DNA of 23,021 bases from Bacteroidales bacterium UBA3868 (GTDB lineage Bacteria; Bacteroidota; Bacteroidia; Bacteroidales; WCHB1-69). Location: positions 1 to 23,021 of the forward strand of contig DGGS01000223.1 in assembly GCA_002392325.1 (NCBI GenBank). The letters run 5' to 3'. Position 1 is the first letter of the stretch, and each line of letters starts with the position of its first letter. Of this stretch, positions 1 through 7,603 are shown one piece after another. Position numbers and translations under genes: made by a program. The notes beneath the pieces are model-generated. The model was not told the DNA's origin and ran no database searches. It saw nothing but the letters and a program-made list of their open reading frames with translations.

Positions 1-2
1 GC

Positions 3-440
3 ATCAACAGCAAGATGGATGAAATCCGGTCGGCCTATGGGTTGCTGAATCTCAAGCAGGTGGACAAGGCCATTGAGGCAAGGAAAAAGGTGGCCCGGTA
101 TTATCGTGAAACCCTTTGTGATGTAAAGGGTGTGCATGTATTCGAAGACATGGCAGGGGTGCGGCACAACTATTCGTACTTCCCCATTCTTATCGATGCT
201 GAAGAATACGGCATGTCGCGCGACGAATTGTATTTTAAAATGAAGGAACAGAATGTGTTAGGCCGGCGGTATTTCTACCCGCTCATCAGCACATTTGACA
301 CCTATAAGAATCTGGAATCCTCCAATCCGGCCAACCTTCCGGAGGCCACGCGCATCGCCGACGAGGTCATCTGCCTCCCGATGTACTACGGCCTGACGGA
401 CGAGGACCTGGAGCGGGTTGTGGGGTGTATAGTGAAATAA
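3..440 (+). CDS. DegT/DnrJ/EryC1/StrS-family sugar aminotransferase, C-terminal part (5' end outside window)
   Basis: The reading frame is already open at the left edge, so the first ATG at 15 is internal and only about 145 C-terminal residues are present. The visible part starts at the family's 'N-x-K/R-M-D-E-I-x-A' segment, followed by a helix rich in Lys and Arg (LKQVDKAIEARKKVARYY) and a late RRYFYPLI segment. Family members are PLP-dependent and transfer an amino group from glutamate to a keto sugar nucleotide, making amino-deoxy sugars for O-antigens and capsules. The catalytic Lys and the Asp that binds PLP lie upstream of the window. The RRYFYP segment recalls enzymes acting on dTDP-4-keto-6-deoxyhexoses, but this is from memory and the substrate is not proven. 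Nine bases separate it from the next gene, so it heads or continues the same operon. Confidence 0.88.
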   Translation: MNSKMDEIRSAYGLLNLKQVDKAIEARKKVARYYRETLCDVKGVHVFEDMAGVRHNYSYFPILIDAEEYGMSRDELYFKMKEQNVLGRRYFYPLISTFDTYKNLESSNPANLPEATRIADEVICLPMYYGLTDEDLERVVGCIVK

Positions 441-449
441 AAGAAAAAA

Positions 450-1652
450 ATGAAAAAAAAACTCATGCTCTTAGGGGGAATCCGATACCTCTTGCCGGTA
501 ATCAAAGCCGCGCATGAGCAGGGTTATTATGTCATTACCGCAGACTATCTTCCTAATAATATAGCCCACCATTTTAGCGACGAATATGTCAATGTGAGCA
601 TTATTGACAAAGAAGCAGTATGGAAGGCGGCGCTGGAAAAACAAATTGACGGAATCATGAGTTTTGGCGTAGATCCGGGGGTGGTAAGCGCTTCGTATGT
701 GCAGGAAAAGATGGGGTTGCCCTCCTTTGGACCATATGAATCTGTATGCATTTTGCAGAACAAGGATCGTTTTCGCGCATTTCTGACACAAAATGGGTTC
801 AATGTGCCAAAGGCAAAAGGGTACTCGAATCTTTCTGATGCCCTGGCAGATGCCGACAATTTCGACTATCCTGTCATTGTAAAACCCACAGACCTGGCCG
901 GTTCTAAAGGGGTTTCAAGGGTGGACGACAAACAACACCTCAAAATGGCAGCGGAATACGCCCTTAACAAATCATTGTCCGGAAAAATCATCATTGAGGA
1001 TTTTATAGAGAAACAAGGTTGTTCTTCTGATACGGATAGTTTTTCGGAAGACGGGAAACTGAAGTTCGTGAGTTTCAATGCTCAACATTTTGACACCAAT
1101 GCGGCAAATCCCTATACTCCGGCAGCATACAGTTGGCCCTCAACCTTCACCAAAGAACAAGAGGCCTATCTGACCTCAGAAATCCAACGCCTTCTCTCCC
1201 TTTTGGAGATGAAGACCAACATCTATAATATTGAAACCCGCATCGGCACGAATGGGAAACCCTACATCATGGAGTTAACTCCGCGTGGAGGCGGCAATCG
1301 TTTATGCGAAATGCTTCACTATGCGACTGGCGTGGATATGATTACCGCCATGACCCGCTATATTGTTGGCGATTCCTTGCCGATTATAGAGCAAAAACCT
1401 TATAACGGGCACTGGGCAGAGGTGATACTTCATGCTGACAAAAGCGGAATCTTCGACCATCTTGAAATTGCTTCAGATTTGCCTGCCGAAGTGGTGGAAG
1501 AAGACTTGTGGGTGAAGAAAGGTGAAAAGGTGCATTGCTTTGAAGGCGCCAACGACGCTATCGGGACATTGGTACTGAAATTTAATAATGAGAACGAGAT
1601 GGTAAATGTTATCAACAACATCTCGGACTGGATGAATGTAATAGTAAAATGA
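450..1652 (+). CDS. ATP-grasp domain ligase
   Basis: This 400-residue protein has the ATP-grasp layout. An N-terminal Rossmann-like preATP-grasp domain (LMLLGG near residue 6, then a DGIMSFGVD segment) is followed by the nucleotide-binding strand VIVKPTDLAGSKGV at about 142-155. The metal-binding end is YNIETRIGTNGKPYIMELTP, about 259-278, then RGGGN to 283, with Glu275 and Asn283 as likely Mg2+ ligands. Such enzymes activate a carboxylate as an acyl phosphate and join it to an amine or similar nucleophile. The sequence resembles the carbamoyl-phosphate-synthase-like and amino-acid-ligase branch found in surface-glycan loci. Its partner is unknown; an amide or peptide bond on an amino sugar or amino acid is plausible. 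The leader is A-rich (441-449) with no Shine-Dalgarno. Its TGA stop overlaps the next ATG by four bases, implying translational coupling. Confidence 0.88.
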   Translation: MKKKLMLLGGIRYLLPVIKAAHEQGYYVITADYLPNNIAHHFSDEYVNVSIIDKEAVWKAALEKQIDGIMSFGVDPGVVSASYVQEKMGLPSFGPYESVCILQNKDRFRAFLTQNGFNVPKAKGYSNLSDALADADNFDYPVIVKPTDLAGSKGVSRVDDKQHLKMAAEYALNKSLSGKIIIEDFIEKQGCSSDTDSFSEDGKLKFVSFNAQHFDTNAANPYTPAAYSWPSTFTKEQEAYLTSEIQRLLSLLEMKTNIYNIETRIGTNGKPYIMELTPRGGGNRLCEMLHYATGVDMITAMTRYIVGDSLPIIEQKPYNGHWAEVILHADKSGIFDHLEIASDLPAEVVEEDLWVKKGEKVHCFEGANDAIGTLVLKFNNENEMVNVINNISDWMNVIVK

Positions 1653-2599
1653 AGAATATAGGCGGCTACTTTGAATTGGAATTGCATAGTGGTGAACAAT
1701 ACCACAAGGATGCTTTATGCCTCAATTCGGCCCGTAGCTGCTTGGAATATGTGTTGAGAGTCCGGAACTATCACACGGTTTATATTCCCTATTATACCTG
1801 TGAAATTGTTTTGCAACCCTTCCAATTATTGCATGTCAACTATGTGTTTTACAACATTAACGAGCAATTGGAACCGGTAAATCTTCCCGAATTGAAGGAA
1901 GATGAAGCATTCTTGTACACCAACTATTTTGGTCTGAAACAATCCTGTGTGGAGCGTTTAGCGAAACATTATGGGACACGGTTGATTGTGGACAACGCAC
2001 AAGCTTTTTTTGCTCCTGCCCTGTATGGTATTGACACATTCTACTCTCCCCGAAAATTTTTTGGAGTACCCGACGGTGGCTACCTTTATTGCAGCGTCTC
2101 CCTCAACATGGAAATACCTCAAGCGGTTTCACACGACAGGATGACACATCTCTTGAAACGCATTGATTTGGATGCGCAAGCAGGATATGACAATTTTAAA
2201 CAAAATGATGAATTATTGTCTGAACAACCCTTGCTAAGGATGTCCAATCTGACAGGAAAATTATTGGAATCTATTGATTATCAACCTATAACAACCAAAA
2301 GGCATGATAACTATCAACTATTGGATAACTCATTAGGATCATGCAACCAACTCCGTTTGGATTTATCGGAACATGCCGTTCCTATGGTGTACCCATTTTT
2401 AACAGATAATGCGGATTTGAAAAAGAAATTGATCGAGAACAAGATATTTGTGGCAACCTATTGGCCAAATGTAATGGAATGGTGCAAAGAGGATGATTGG
2501 GAATTTCATTTGGCTCATCAAACATGCTTCCTGCCTATTGACCAACGGTATGGGAAGGATGATATGGGCAGAATTATTGATATAGTACTTGGAAAATGA
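1649..2599 (+). CDS. Divergent DegT-fold PLP-dependent aminotransferase-like protein
   Basis: At 316 residues this is shorter than typical DegT/StrS aminotransferases (about 370-400), but the landmarks are recognisable. LNSARSCLEY (about 25-34) corresponds to the phosphate-binding loop after the first strand. DNAQAF (115-120) corresponds to the Asp and Gln that contact the PLP pyridine ring. YSPRKFFGVPDGG (132-144) corresponds to the segment carrying the Schiff-base Lys, here Lys136. The protein is therefore probably a catalytically competent PLP enzyme, although its substrate is unknown. The start overlaps the ATP-grasp stop (ATGA), and its own stop overlaps the following GNAT start in the same way. 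This tight packing suggests that ATP-grasp, PLP enzyme and GNAT act in one route, for instance making and acylating an unusual amino compound. Confidence 0.75.
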   Translation: MKNIGGYFELELHSGEQYHKDALCLNSARSCLEYVLRVRNYHTVYIPYYTCEIVLQPFQLLHVNYVFYNINEQLEPVNLPELKEDEAFLYTNYFGLKQSCVERLAKHYGTRLIVDNAQAFFAPALYGIDTFYSPRKFFGVPDGGYLYCSVSLNMEIPQAVSHDRMTHLLKRIDLDAQAGYDNFKQNDELLSEQPLLRMSNLTGKLLESIDYQPITTKRHDNYQLLDNSLGSCNQLRLDLSEHAVPMVYPFLTDNADLKKKLIENKIFVATYWPNVMEWCKEDDWEFHLAHQTCFLPIDQRYGKDDMGRIIDIVLGK

Positions 2600-3198
2600 T
2601 GGAACACACGGTTATATTCAGGGATTTTGAGGAGCGGGATGTTGATTTCATCTACCGCTGCAAAAACGACGAGGAACTGAACAGCATGATTGTCGGACCT
2701 TTTCACCCTTTCACATACCAGGAAGCGGTTGACTGGGTTCGTGGTTGCATGGGCGAACATGAAACCTACAAGTTCTGGGCCATTTGCACCAACGATGAGA
2801 CAAAAAAAATCATTGGATGGACTGCACTATCTAAAATCGACAGAATCAATCAAAGTGTATTCACTCACAGCATTGTGATAGGAGACCGAAATTATCAGGA
2901 CGGGTTTGCTTGGATTGAAACAGTTCTGTTTCTATTGGAATATTCGTTTGAACATTTGGGCATGAATCGTGTCTATGGCGAGTCCCTCCTCGGTCACAAG
3001 ATCAGCAACTTTGTGGAACAGTTGGTGTTTATGACACGCGAAGGGGTATTACGTCAAGCAGCATTCAAAAATGACAGATTCTATGATGTCAGTCTGGCCG
3101 CCATCTTGAAGGACGAGTATTTCGCGCATAAGAGTGCTGGTGACTATGAGTTGCCTGCCGTAATCCGCAGATTAAAAAAATTAAGAAAGCTACAGTAA
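2596..3198 (+). CDS. GNAT-family N-acyltransferase (RimJ/RimL or PseH-like)
   Basis: The 200-residue protein begins with the usual RimJ/RimL-type strand and helix (VIFRDFEERDVDFIYRCKND). A central strand, FWAICTNDETKKIIGWTAL, precedes the beta4-alpha3 acyl-CoA-binding region around IGDRNYQDGFAWIETV. That region is less glycine-rich than the classic QxxGxG/A pattern. The C-terminal stretch EGVLRQAAF...FYDVSLAAI is the pattern that follows the conserved Asn region in PseH-like enzymes, which acetylate amino groups on sugar nucleotides. The expected role is transfer of an acyl group from a CoA or ACP thioester to an amine. ATG 2596 overlaps the previous stop; a second in-frame ATG at 2599 is an alternative start. 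The stop shares one base with the fabD start, and that junction is consistent with an acyl-ACP-derived donor. Confidence 0.82.
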   Translation: MMEHTVIFRDFEERDVDFIYRCKNDEELNSMIVGPFHPFTYQEAVDWVRGCMGEHETYKFWAICTNDETKKIIGWTALSKIDRINQSVFTHSIVIGDRNYQDGFAWIETVLFLLEYSFEHLGMNRVYGESLLGHKISNFVEQLVFMTREGVLRQAAFKNDRFYDVSLAAILKDEYFAHKSAGDYELPAVIRRLKKLRKLQ

Positions 3199-4136
3199 TG
3201 AAGGCATTTATATTCCCCGGTCAGGGTTGTCAGAAAGAGGGTATGGGCAAAGATCTGTACCAGCAGTTCCCGAAAGCGAAGGAACTGTTTGAGTGCGCCA
3301 ATGATTTTCTCGGTTACCGCATCACCGATGTGATGTTTGACGGTACCGAAGAGGAACTGATGCAGACCAAGAACACCCAGCCCTCCGTATTCTTGTATGA
3401 AACCATTCTCGCACTTTGTCAAGATGAGATACAACCAGATGTCGTGGCCGGGCATTCTCTCGGTGAATTCGCCGCTCTCGTCATCAACGGCACCATCAGT
3501 TTTGAGGATGGGTTGAATCTTGTACTGAACCGCGCCATCATTGGGCAGAAAGCTTGTGAGAAATACCCAACAGGCATGGGTGCCGTAATCGGACTGTCGG
3601 ATGAATATGTAGCCAAACGGATCAAGGAGATATGGGACGAAACTGGCGAACCGCTCTATTTTGCCAATTACAATGGTCCTGGGCAAGTAGTGATTTCGGG
3701 TTCCCGCAAAGCTGTTCGGGCAGCATGCAAGGCCTTTAAGTCAGAAGGCGCCAAAAAAGCTGTGCCACTTGCCATAAGCGGCAGTTTTCACACTCCGTAT
3801 ATGGACGAGGCGAGAGAAGAGCTGGGCGAAATCATCAGAGGCACCCAATTCAACACTCCTGTTATTCCTGTGTACCAATGTGTTGATGCGCTTCCGCACA
3901 CCAATCCTGAAGAAATAAAGGAGAATCTTATCCAACACATCACGCACCCCGTTCTTTGGACGTCGATGACACAGAACATGGCAAAAGATGGTGTTGATAA
4001 CTTTTTTGAGGTCGGAACAGACGATACACTCCAAAAAATCGTTTACCGCATGTGCCCTGAATGCAATGTGGCATCATTATTGCACATACCATTCTACGAA
4101 GGAAAAATCAAAGACTATTCTATTGAACAACAATAA
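3198..4136 (+). CDS. fabD: Malonyl-CoA:ACP transacylase (FabD-like)
   Basis: At 312 residues this is the normal FabD size. It starts with the family's FIFPGQGCQKEGMG. The nucleophile elbow GHSLGE places the catalytic Ser at 87, and His198 in GSFHTPYM is the partner base. Arg112 sits where FabD binds the malonyl carboxylate, supporting malonyl rather than plain acyl specificity. The enzyme moves malonyl from CoA to the phosphopantetheine arm of an ACP. The ACP gene follows after 11 bases, and a FabG-type reductase comes next. A copy placed among sugar-modifying genes rather than in a fab cluster is probably dedicated to this pathway, with a housekeeping copy elsewhere. The ATG overlaps the upstream TAA (TAATG). 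Confidence 0.92.
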   Translation: MKAFIFPGQGCQKEGMGKDLYQQFPKAKELFECANDFLGYRITDVMFDGTEEELMQTKNTQPSVFLYETILALCQDEIQPDVVAGHSLGEFAALVINGTISFEDGLNLVLNRAIIGQKACEKYPTGMGAVIGLSDEYVAKRIKEIWDETGEPLYFANYNGPGQVVISGSRKAVRAACKAFKSEGAKKAVPLAISGSFHTPYMDEAREELGEIIRGTQFNTPVIPVYQCVDALPHTNPEEIKENLIQHITHPVLWTSMTQNMAKDGVDNFFEVGTDDTLQKIVYRMCPECNVASLLHIPFYEGKIKDYSIEQQ

Positions 4137-4147
4137 TTAAACACAAA

Positions 4148-4375
4148 ATGGACATTAAAGAATTTATCGAAAACTTTGCAGGAGAATTTGACGAGACCCC
4201 AATGGATTCTTTCACTCCTGATACGGATTACAAGCAATTGGACGAATGGAATTCGCTAACCGCCCTTTCCATTGTGGCCATGGTGGATGAGGTTTACAAC
4301 AAAACCATCACAGGTGCAGATCTGCGCAACCACACCACCATTCAAGAGCTGGCTGATTTTATTGAAACCAAGTAA
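4148..4375 (+). CDS. Acyl carrier protein (first ACP)
   Basis: This is a 75-residue acidic four-helix protein of ACP size. The segment LDEWNSLTALSIVAMVDE marks the start of helix II. Ser36 is the predicted phosphopantetheine site, but the residue before it is Asn (WNSL) instead of the usual Asp (DSL/WDSL), a mild deviation. The remaining core, including ITGADLRNHTTIQELADFI, fits discrete carrier proteins found in LPS and capsule loci. It should carry malonyl, 3-oxoacyl or 3-hydroxyacyl groups, or an aminoacyl group from the adenylating enzyme two genes downstream. It sits 11 bases after fabD and 2 bases before the reductase, with an A-rich leader. Confidence 0.92.
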   Translation: MDIKEFIENFAGEFDETPMDSFTPDTDYKQLDEWNSLTALSIVAMVDEVYNKTITGADLRNHTTIQELADFIETK

Positions 4376-4377
4376 AA

Positions 4378-5130
4378 ATGAATCCGTTCTCTTTAGAAGG
4401 TAAAACGATTTTGGTGACAGGCGCCTCTTCCGGCATCGGTCGCGGCATCGCCATTGCATGCGCCAAAATGGGCGGAACGGTGATTCTCAACGGCAGAAAC
4501 GAGGAACGTCTGCAAGAGACACTGTCGGTATTGGAAGGCAAAAACCATCAAATTCTTGTTGGAGACCTTTCCAAACAGGAAGATTTGCAGCGAATGGCCG
4601 ACACTTTGCCCGAACTTCAAGGATGGGTAAACAGCGCAGGCATTCCTAAAGTGTGCCCCATTAAGCATTTTGACCGAAAAGATGTGGAGGAAATTTTCAA
4701 TGTCAACATCACTTCCACTATGCTTCTGCTTTCAATGCTGGTTAAAAAGAAAAAACTGAAACGCGGCGCTTCGGTGGTGCTCATATCCGCTGTCACAGGT
4801 GCATTCGTCGGCAGCAAGGGCGACACATCCTACTGTGCGACCAAAGGTGCAGTCAATGGTTTCATGAAAGGTGCGGCTTTAGAGTTAGCACCACAAGGCA
4901 TCCGTATCAACAGCATCAATCCCGGGCTCGTGCCAACCAGCATTCTCAATTTGGCCAACGACATTGCTGGAGAAGAGCACCATACGGAGATCATGTTAGA
5001 GCGCTATCCTATGAAACGGCTCGGCACTCCTGAAGACATCGGCAATGGTGCCGTTTACCTTCTATCTGATGCATCGTCTTGGGTGACAGGAACCAATCTA
5101 GTCATAGACGGAGGTTATTTATTGAATTAA
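4378..5130 (+). CDS. fabG: 3-oxoacyl-ACP reductase-like short-chain dehydrogenase (FabG-like)
   Basis: The 250-residue protein is a classical SDR. The nucleotide-binding motif TGASSGIG is at 14-21, NSAG (variant of NNAG) at 85-88, Tyr152 and Lys156 in SYCATK, and the NPG segment at 181-183. The C-terminal WVTGTNLVIDGG is the usual FabG-type ending. Tyr152 and Lys156 with NAD(P)H would reduce a 3-oxoacyl-ACP to 3-hydroxyacyl-ACP. The likely catalytic serine (Ser137) lies 15 residues before Tyr152 rather than the usual 13, so the active-site loop is slightly long and the substrate may be unusual. Its position between an ACP and an adenylating enzyme supports a carrier-bound substrate. A sugar or hydroxy-acid dehydrogenase role cannot be excluded from sequence alone. 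Confidence 0.87.
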   Translation: MNPFSLEGKTILVTGASSGIGRGIAIACAKMGGTVILNGRNEERLQETLSVLEGKNHQILVGDLSKQEDLQRMADTLPELQGWVNSAGIPKVCPIKHFDRKDVEEIFNVNITSTMLLLSMLVKKKKLKRGASVVLISAVTGAFVGSKGDTSYCATKGAVNGFMKGAALELAPQGIRINSINPGLVPTSILNLANDIAGEEHHTEIMLERYPMKRLGTPEDIGNGAVYLLSDASSWVTGTNLVIDGGYLLN

Positions 5131-5137
5131 TTGCACA

Positions 5138-6670
5138 ATGAAAATCAACCTGATAGAATACTTTATAGAAACCGTCAAAAACTTTCCTGACAGAACTGCC
5201 GTCATTGACGGAGAAAGACGGTTTTCCTTTGGCGAATTGGATGCTAAGACTCGCCAGTTGGCAAAAGTAATTGTGGACACCTGCCAATGCCAGAATCGTC
5301 CCATCGCTATGTTTATGCCCAAAAGCGCAGAAGCATTGCAGACTGACTTAGCCATTACCTACAGCGGCAACACCTATATGAATCTGGATGTGAAAAACCC
5401 GGCAGAGCGCTTAGGCAACATCCTGGCACTGATTCAACCTGCTGCTGTTATCACAAACAACCGGTTCAAGTCCATAATAGAACCCATAGCGGGGAATTCC
5501 ATTAAGGTTATCAACATTGATGAAACAAGTGGAAACACCGATGCACCCTCTGCGGACTGGTTTCTCAACTACATCGACAATCTCATTGATACCGACCCCT
5601 ACTGTATCATAAACACCAGTGGTTCCACAGGCACACCCAAAGGAGTGGTGCTGAACCACAAGAGTTTCATTGATTTCATGGCTCAAACCTTTGATGAATA
5701 CCGTTTTTCAGAGAACGATGTTATCGGTTCGTTATCTCCCGTAGTGTTCGACATCTGGAGTTATGAAATGTGCCTGCTGATGGGCAAAGGCGCCTGCATC
5801 GTGGTTATTCCCGACACATACTCGGCTTTTCCTGTGAAGATTCTGCAATTGATGCAGCAACACTCCGTCAGTTATATCTTCTGGGTACCCACCATTATGG
5901 TGAACATTGCCAACATGGGACTCCTCCAACAGGTTGATTTGCCCTCATTGCGCCTTTGCTGGTTTGCGGGCGAGGTTTTTCCCACCAAACAGTTCAACAT
6001 CTGGAGACACAGTTTGCCACAGACTACCTTTGCCAACTTCTATGGTCCCATTGAAATCACACTCGACTGCGTGTATTACACCATTGATCGTGAAATTGCC
6101 GATGATGAGCCCATTCCGATTGGCAAACCATTCCGCAACACCGACATTCTGATTCTCGATGAACACAACCAAAACATCACCGAATCGAACAAAGAAGGGG
6201 AGCTCTGCATCCGTGGCACCTCTTTGGCCATGGGATATTACAACAATCCTGAAAAGACCGCTGCTGCTTTTGTCCAAAATCCACTAAACCACAGTTATCC
6301 CGAAATCATATACCGGACAGGCGATATGGTCTTCATCAATAACCGCAGTGAGATTGTGTTCAAAGGCCGTAAAGACAGTCTTATCAAGCACATGGGTTAT
6401 CGGATTGAGCTAGGCGAAATTGAGCATGTTATTATCAATACGCTCAAATTGGTGAAGAACGGCTGCGTTGTCTATAACCATCAGCGCAAGGAGATCACGC
6501 TGTATTACGAAGCCGAAAACGAGCTCACCGCCGCCGAATTCCGCAAATCCATCGGCAACACTCTGCCAAAGTATATGATTCCAGTGGTTTACCACCATCT
6601 GGCAGAACTTAAGCGCAACACCAACGGCAAAATCGACAGATTGTATTACAACAAATTGGTTGAGGAATAA
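5138..6670 (+). CDS. Amino-acid-adenylating enzyme (DltA/NRPS A-domain-like AMP ligase)
   Basis: This 510-residue member of the ANL superfamily has the core adenylation motifs in order. They are the P-loop NTSGSTGTPKG (159-169), FDIWS (204-208) and NFYGPIE (300-306, Ile replacing the usual Thr). Next come YRTGD (392-396), a hinge region FKGRKDSLIKHMGYRIELGEIE (read in two parts from 408), and the C-terminal catalytic Lys498 in NTNGKID. Asp205 occupies the position that pairs with the alpha-amino group in NRPS A domains and DltA, so an amino acid is the likeliest substrate. There is no fused carrier or condensation domain, as in DltA, so the product would be loaded onto a separate ACP. The ACP at 4148 is the nearest candidate and the one at 7604 the alternative. 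The gene lies 7 bases after fabG. Confidence 0.87.
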   Translation: MKINLIEYFIETVKNFPDRTAVIDGERRFSFGELDAKTRQLAKVIVDTCQCQNRPIAMFMPKSAEALQTDLAITYSGNTYMNLDVKNPAERLGNILALIQPAAVITNNRFKSIIEPIAGNSIKVINIDETSGNTDAPSADWFLNYIDNLIDTDPYCIINTSGSTGTPKGVVLNHKSFIDFMAQTFDEYRFSENDVIGSLSPVVFDIWSYEMCLLMGKGACIVVIPDTYSAFPVKILQLMQQHSVSYIFWVPTIMVNIANMGLLQQVDLPSLRLCWFAGEVFPTKQFNIWRHSLPQTTFANFYGPIEITLDCVYYTIDREIADDEPIPIGKPFRNTDILILDEHNQNITESNKEGELCIRGTSLAMGYYNNPEKTAAAFVQNPLNHSYPEIIYRTGDMVFINNRSEIVFKGRKDSLIKHMGYRIELGEIEHVIINTLKLVKNGCVVYNHQRKEITLYYEAENELTAAEFRKSIGNTLPKYMIPVVYHHLAELKRNTNGKIDRLYYNKLVEE

Positions 6671-6677
6671 TTGAAAC

Positions 6678-7484
6678 ATGCAACAAGTCACATCCATAGA
6701 GCAATTGCAAGTTTTGTCCGCTGAAATACGCGCCAAAAGACAAGGTTTTGTGACAAATTTCTACCTTGACGAAGAAAAGCACCAAGTTTGGATTGAACGA
6801 GGTGACTGTTATGCTGCAAATATAGGGAGCACACTGTTTATCGTTAAAAAATCCCACACTTTTTGGAATGTGTTCTATTGTAGCACAACCATAGAACAGT
6901 TATCTTCTGATTTGCAACTTTTCACATCACAACAACCACAACAAGCCCTAGTGTTTGATGTGGTTGGGCGCGAAACACAATGCTTGCCTATGGTTGATAT
7001 GTTTAAACATAACGGCTATACAGAGGCCACCTCTTTAGTTCGCATGTCAAGAATGACGGAACCGATGACCTATACACCTGATCATTCTGTAAGAAAGGCA
7101 AAAAAATCAGAGGTTTCAAACATACACACACTTCTGCACCAATATTTCAATGAGCAAACTGAACAGATTCCTTATTTGGAAGAATTGGAAAAATACGCTG
7201 ACCAAGGACATATATTAGTATGCGAGGAGATGGAAAAAATCGTCGGTTTTCTTATCTATGAACTAAACGCAACCACGCTTTATTTGCGCTATTGGTTTGC
7301 ACTCCCTGCTTTTCGAGATAAGAAGGTTGGATCGCGGTTGCTCCGCCGCTTCTTTGAAGAGGGCAAAGAGACCAAACGACAGTTGTTCTGGGTAATCCGC
7401 ACCAACGAAAATGCCATCAAGAGATACAAGCATTACGGTTTTCAAGAAGAGAACTTATATGACTATGTAATGACAAACCAATAA
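6678..7484 (+). CDS. GNAT-family N-acyltransferase, long form
   Basis: The C-terminal half (about 137-268) is a GNAT domain. It has the strand ILVCEEMEKIVGFLIYEL, then LRYWFALPAFRDKKVGSRLL with an R-x-x-K-V-G-S pyrophosphate-binding loop at about 213-220. The typical ending NENAIKRYKHYGFQEE (244-258) follows. The N-terminal 125 residues have no clear motif and may be a degenerate second GNAT fold, as in tandem-GNAT proteins. It would move an acyl or aminoacyl group from CoA or a carrier to an amine. It is the last gene of the first operon, 7 bases after the adenylating enzyme. It is a good candidate for the step that passes the carrier-bound group to the acceptor, but the donor and acceptor are not shown by the sequence. 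Confidence 0.82.
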   Translation: MQQVTSIEQLQVLSAEIRAKRQGFVTNFYLDEEKHQVWIERGDCYAANIGSTLFIVKKSHTFWNVFYCSTTIEQLSSDLQLFTSQQPQQALVFDVVGRETQCLPMVDMFKHNGYTEATSLVRMSRMTEPMTYTPDHSVRKAKKSEVSNIHTLLHQYFNEQTEQIPYLEELEKYADQGHILVCEEMEKIVGFLIYELNATTLYLRYWFALPAFRDKKVGSRLLRRFFEEGKETKRQLFWVIRTNENAIKRYKHYGFQEENLYDYVMTNQ

Positions 7485-7518
7485 ATGCTATACTTGGTTT
7501 TACCATGCAAAATCTGCC

Positions 7519-7534
7519 CTATCAATATTGATAG
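7519..7534. repeat. Perfect 16-bp palindrome in the second ACP promoter region
   Basis: CTATCAAT is followed directly by its reverse complement ATTGATAG, giving a perfect palindrome. It overlaps the candidate -33 TTG element at 7528-7530. An operator for a dimeric regulator is one reading. A weak, AT-rich terminator hairpin for the upstream operon is another, because a T tract follows at about 7542-7549. Confidence 0.6.
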
Positions 7535-7560
7535 AGGTATTGTTTTTTTGTGTATTTTTG
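7528..7560 (+). promoter_or_regulatory. Bacteroidota-type promoter before the second ACP
   Basis: The -7 box TATTTTTG at 7553-7560 fits the Bacteroidota consensus TAnnTTTG, and a TTG 22 bases upstream (7528-7530) can serve as the -33 element. Transcription would begin near 7567, about 37 bases before the ACP start. The 119-base gap here is the only sizeable break in the plus-strand run from 3 to 12136, so it divides that run into two transcription units. Confidence 0.6.
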
Positions 7561-7603
7561 CCGCTTTAATTAGAATTATTATCATTCTCTTTTTCAAAGA
7601 TAT

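Noticed and set aside
4148..7484. Complete dlt operon for D-alanylation of teichoic acid
   Set aside because: DltB and DltD are absent and the organism appears Gram-negative, so only the adenylation and carrier logic is shared.
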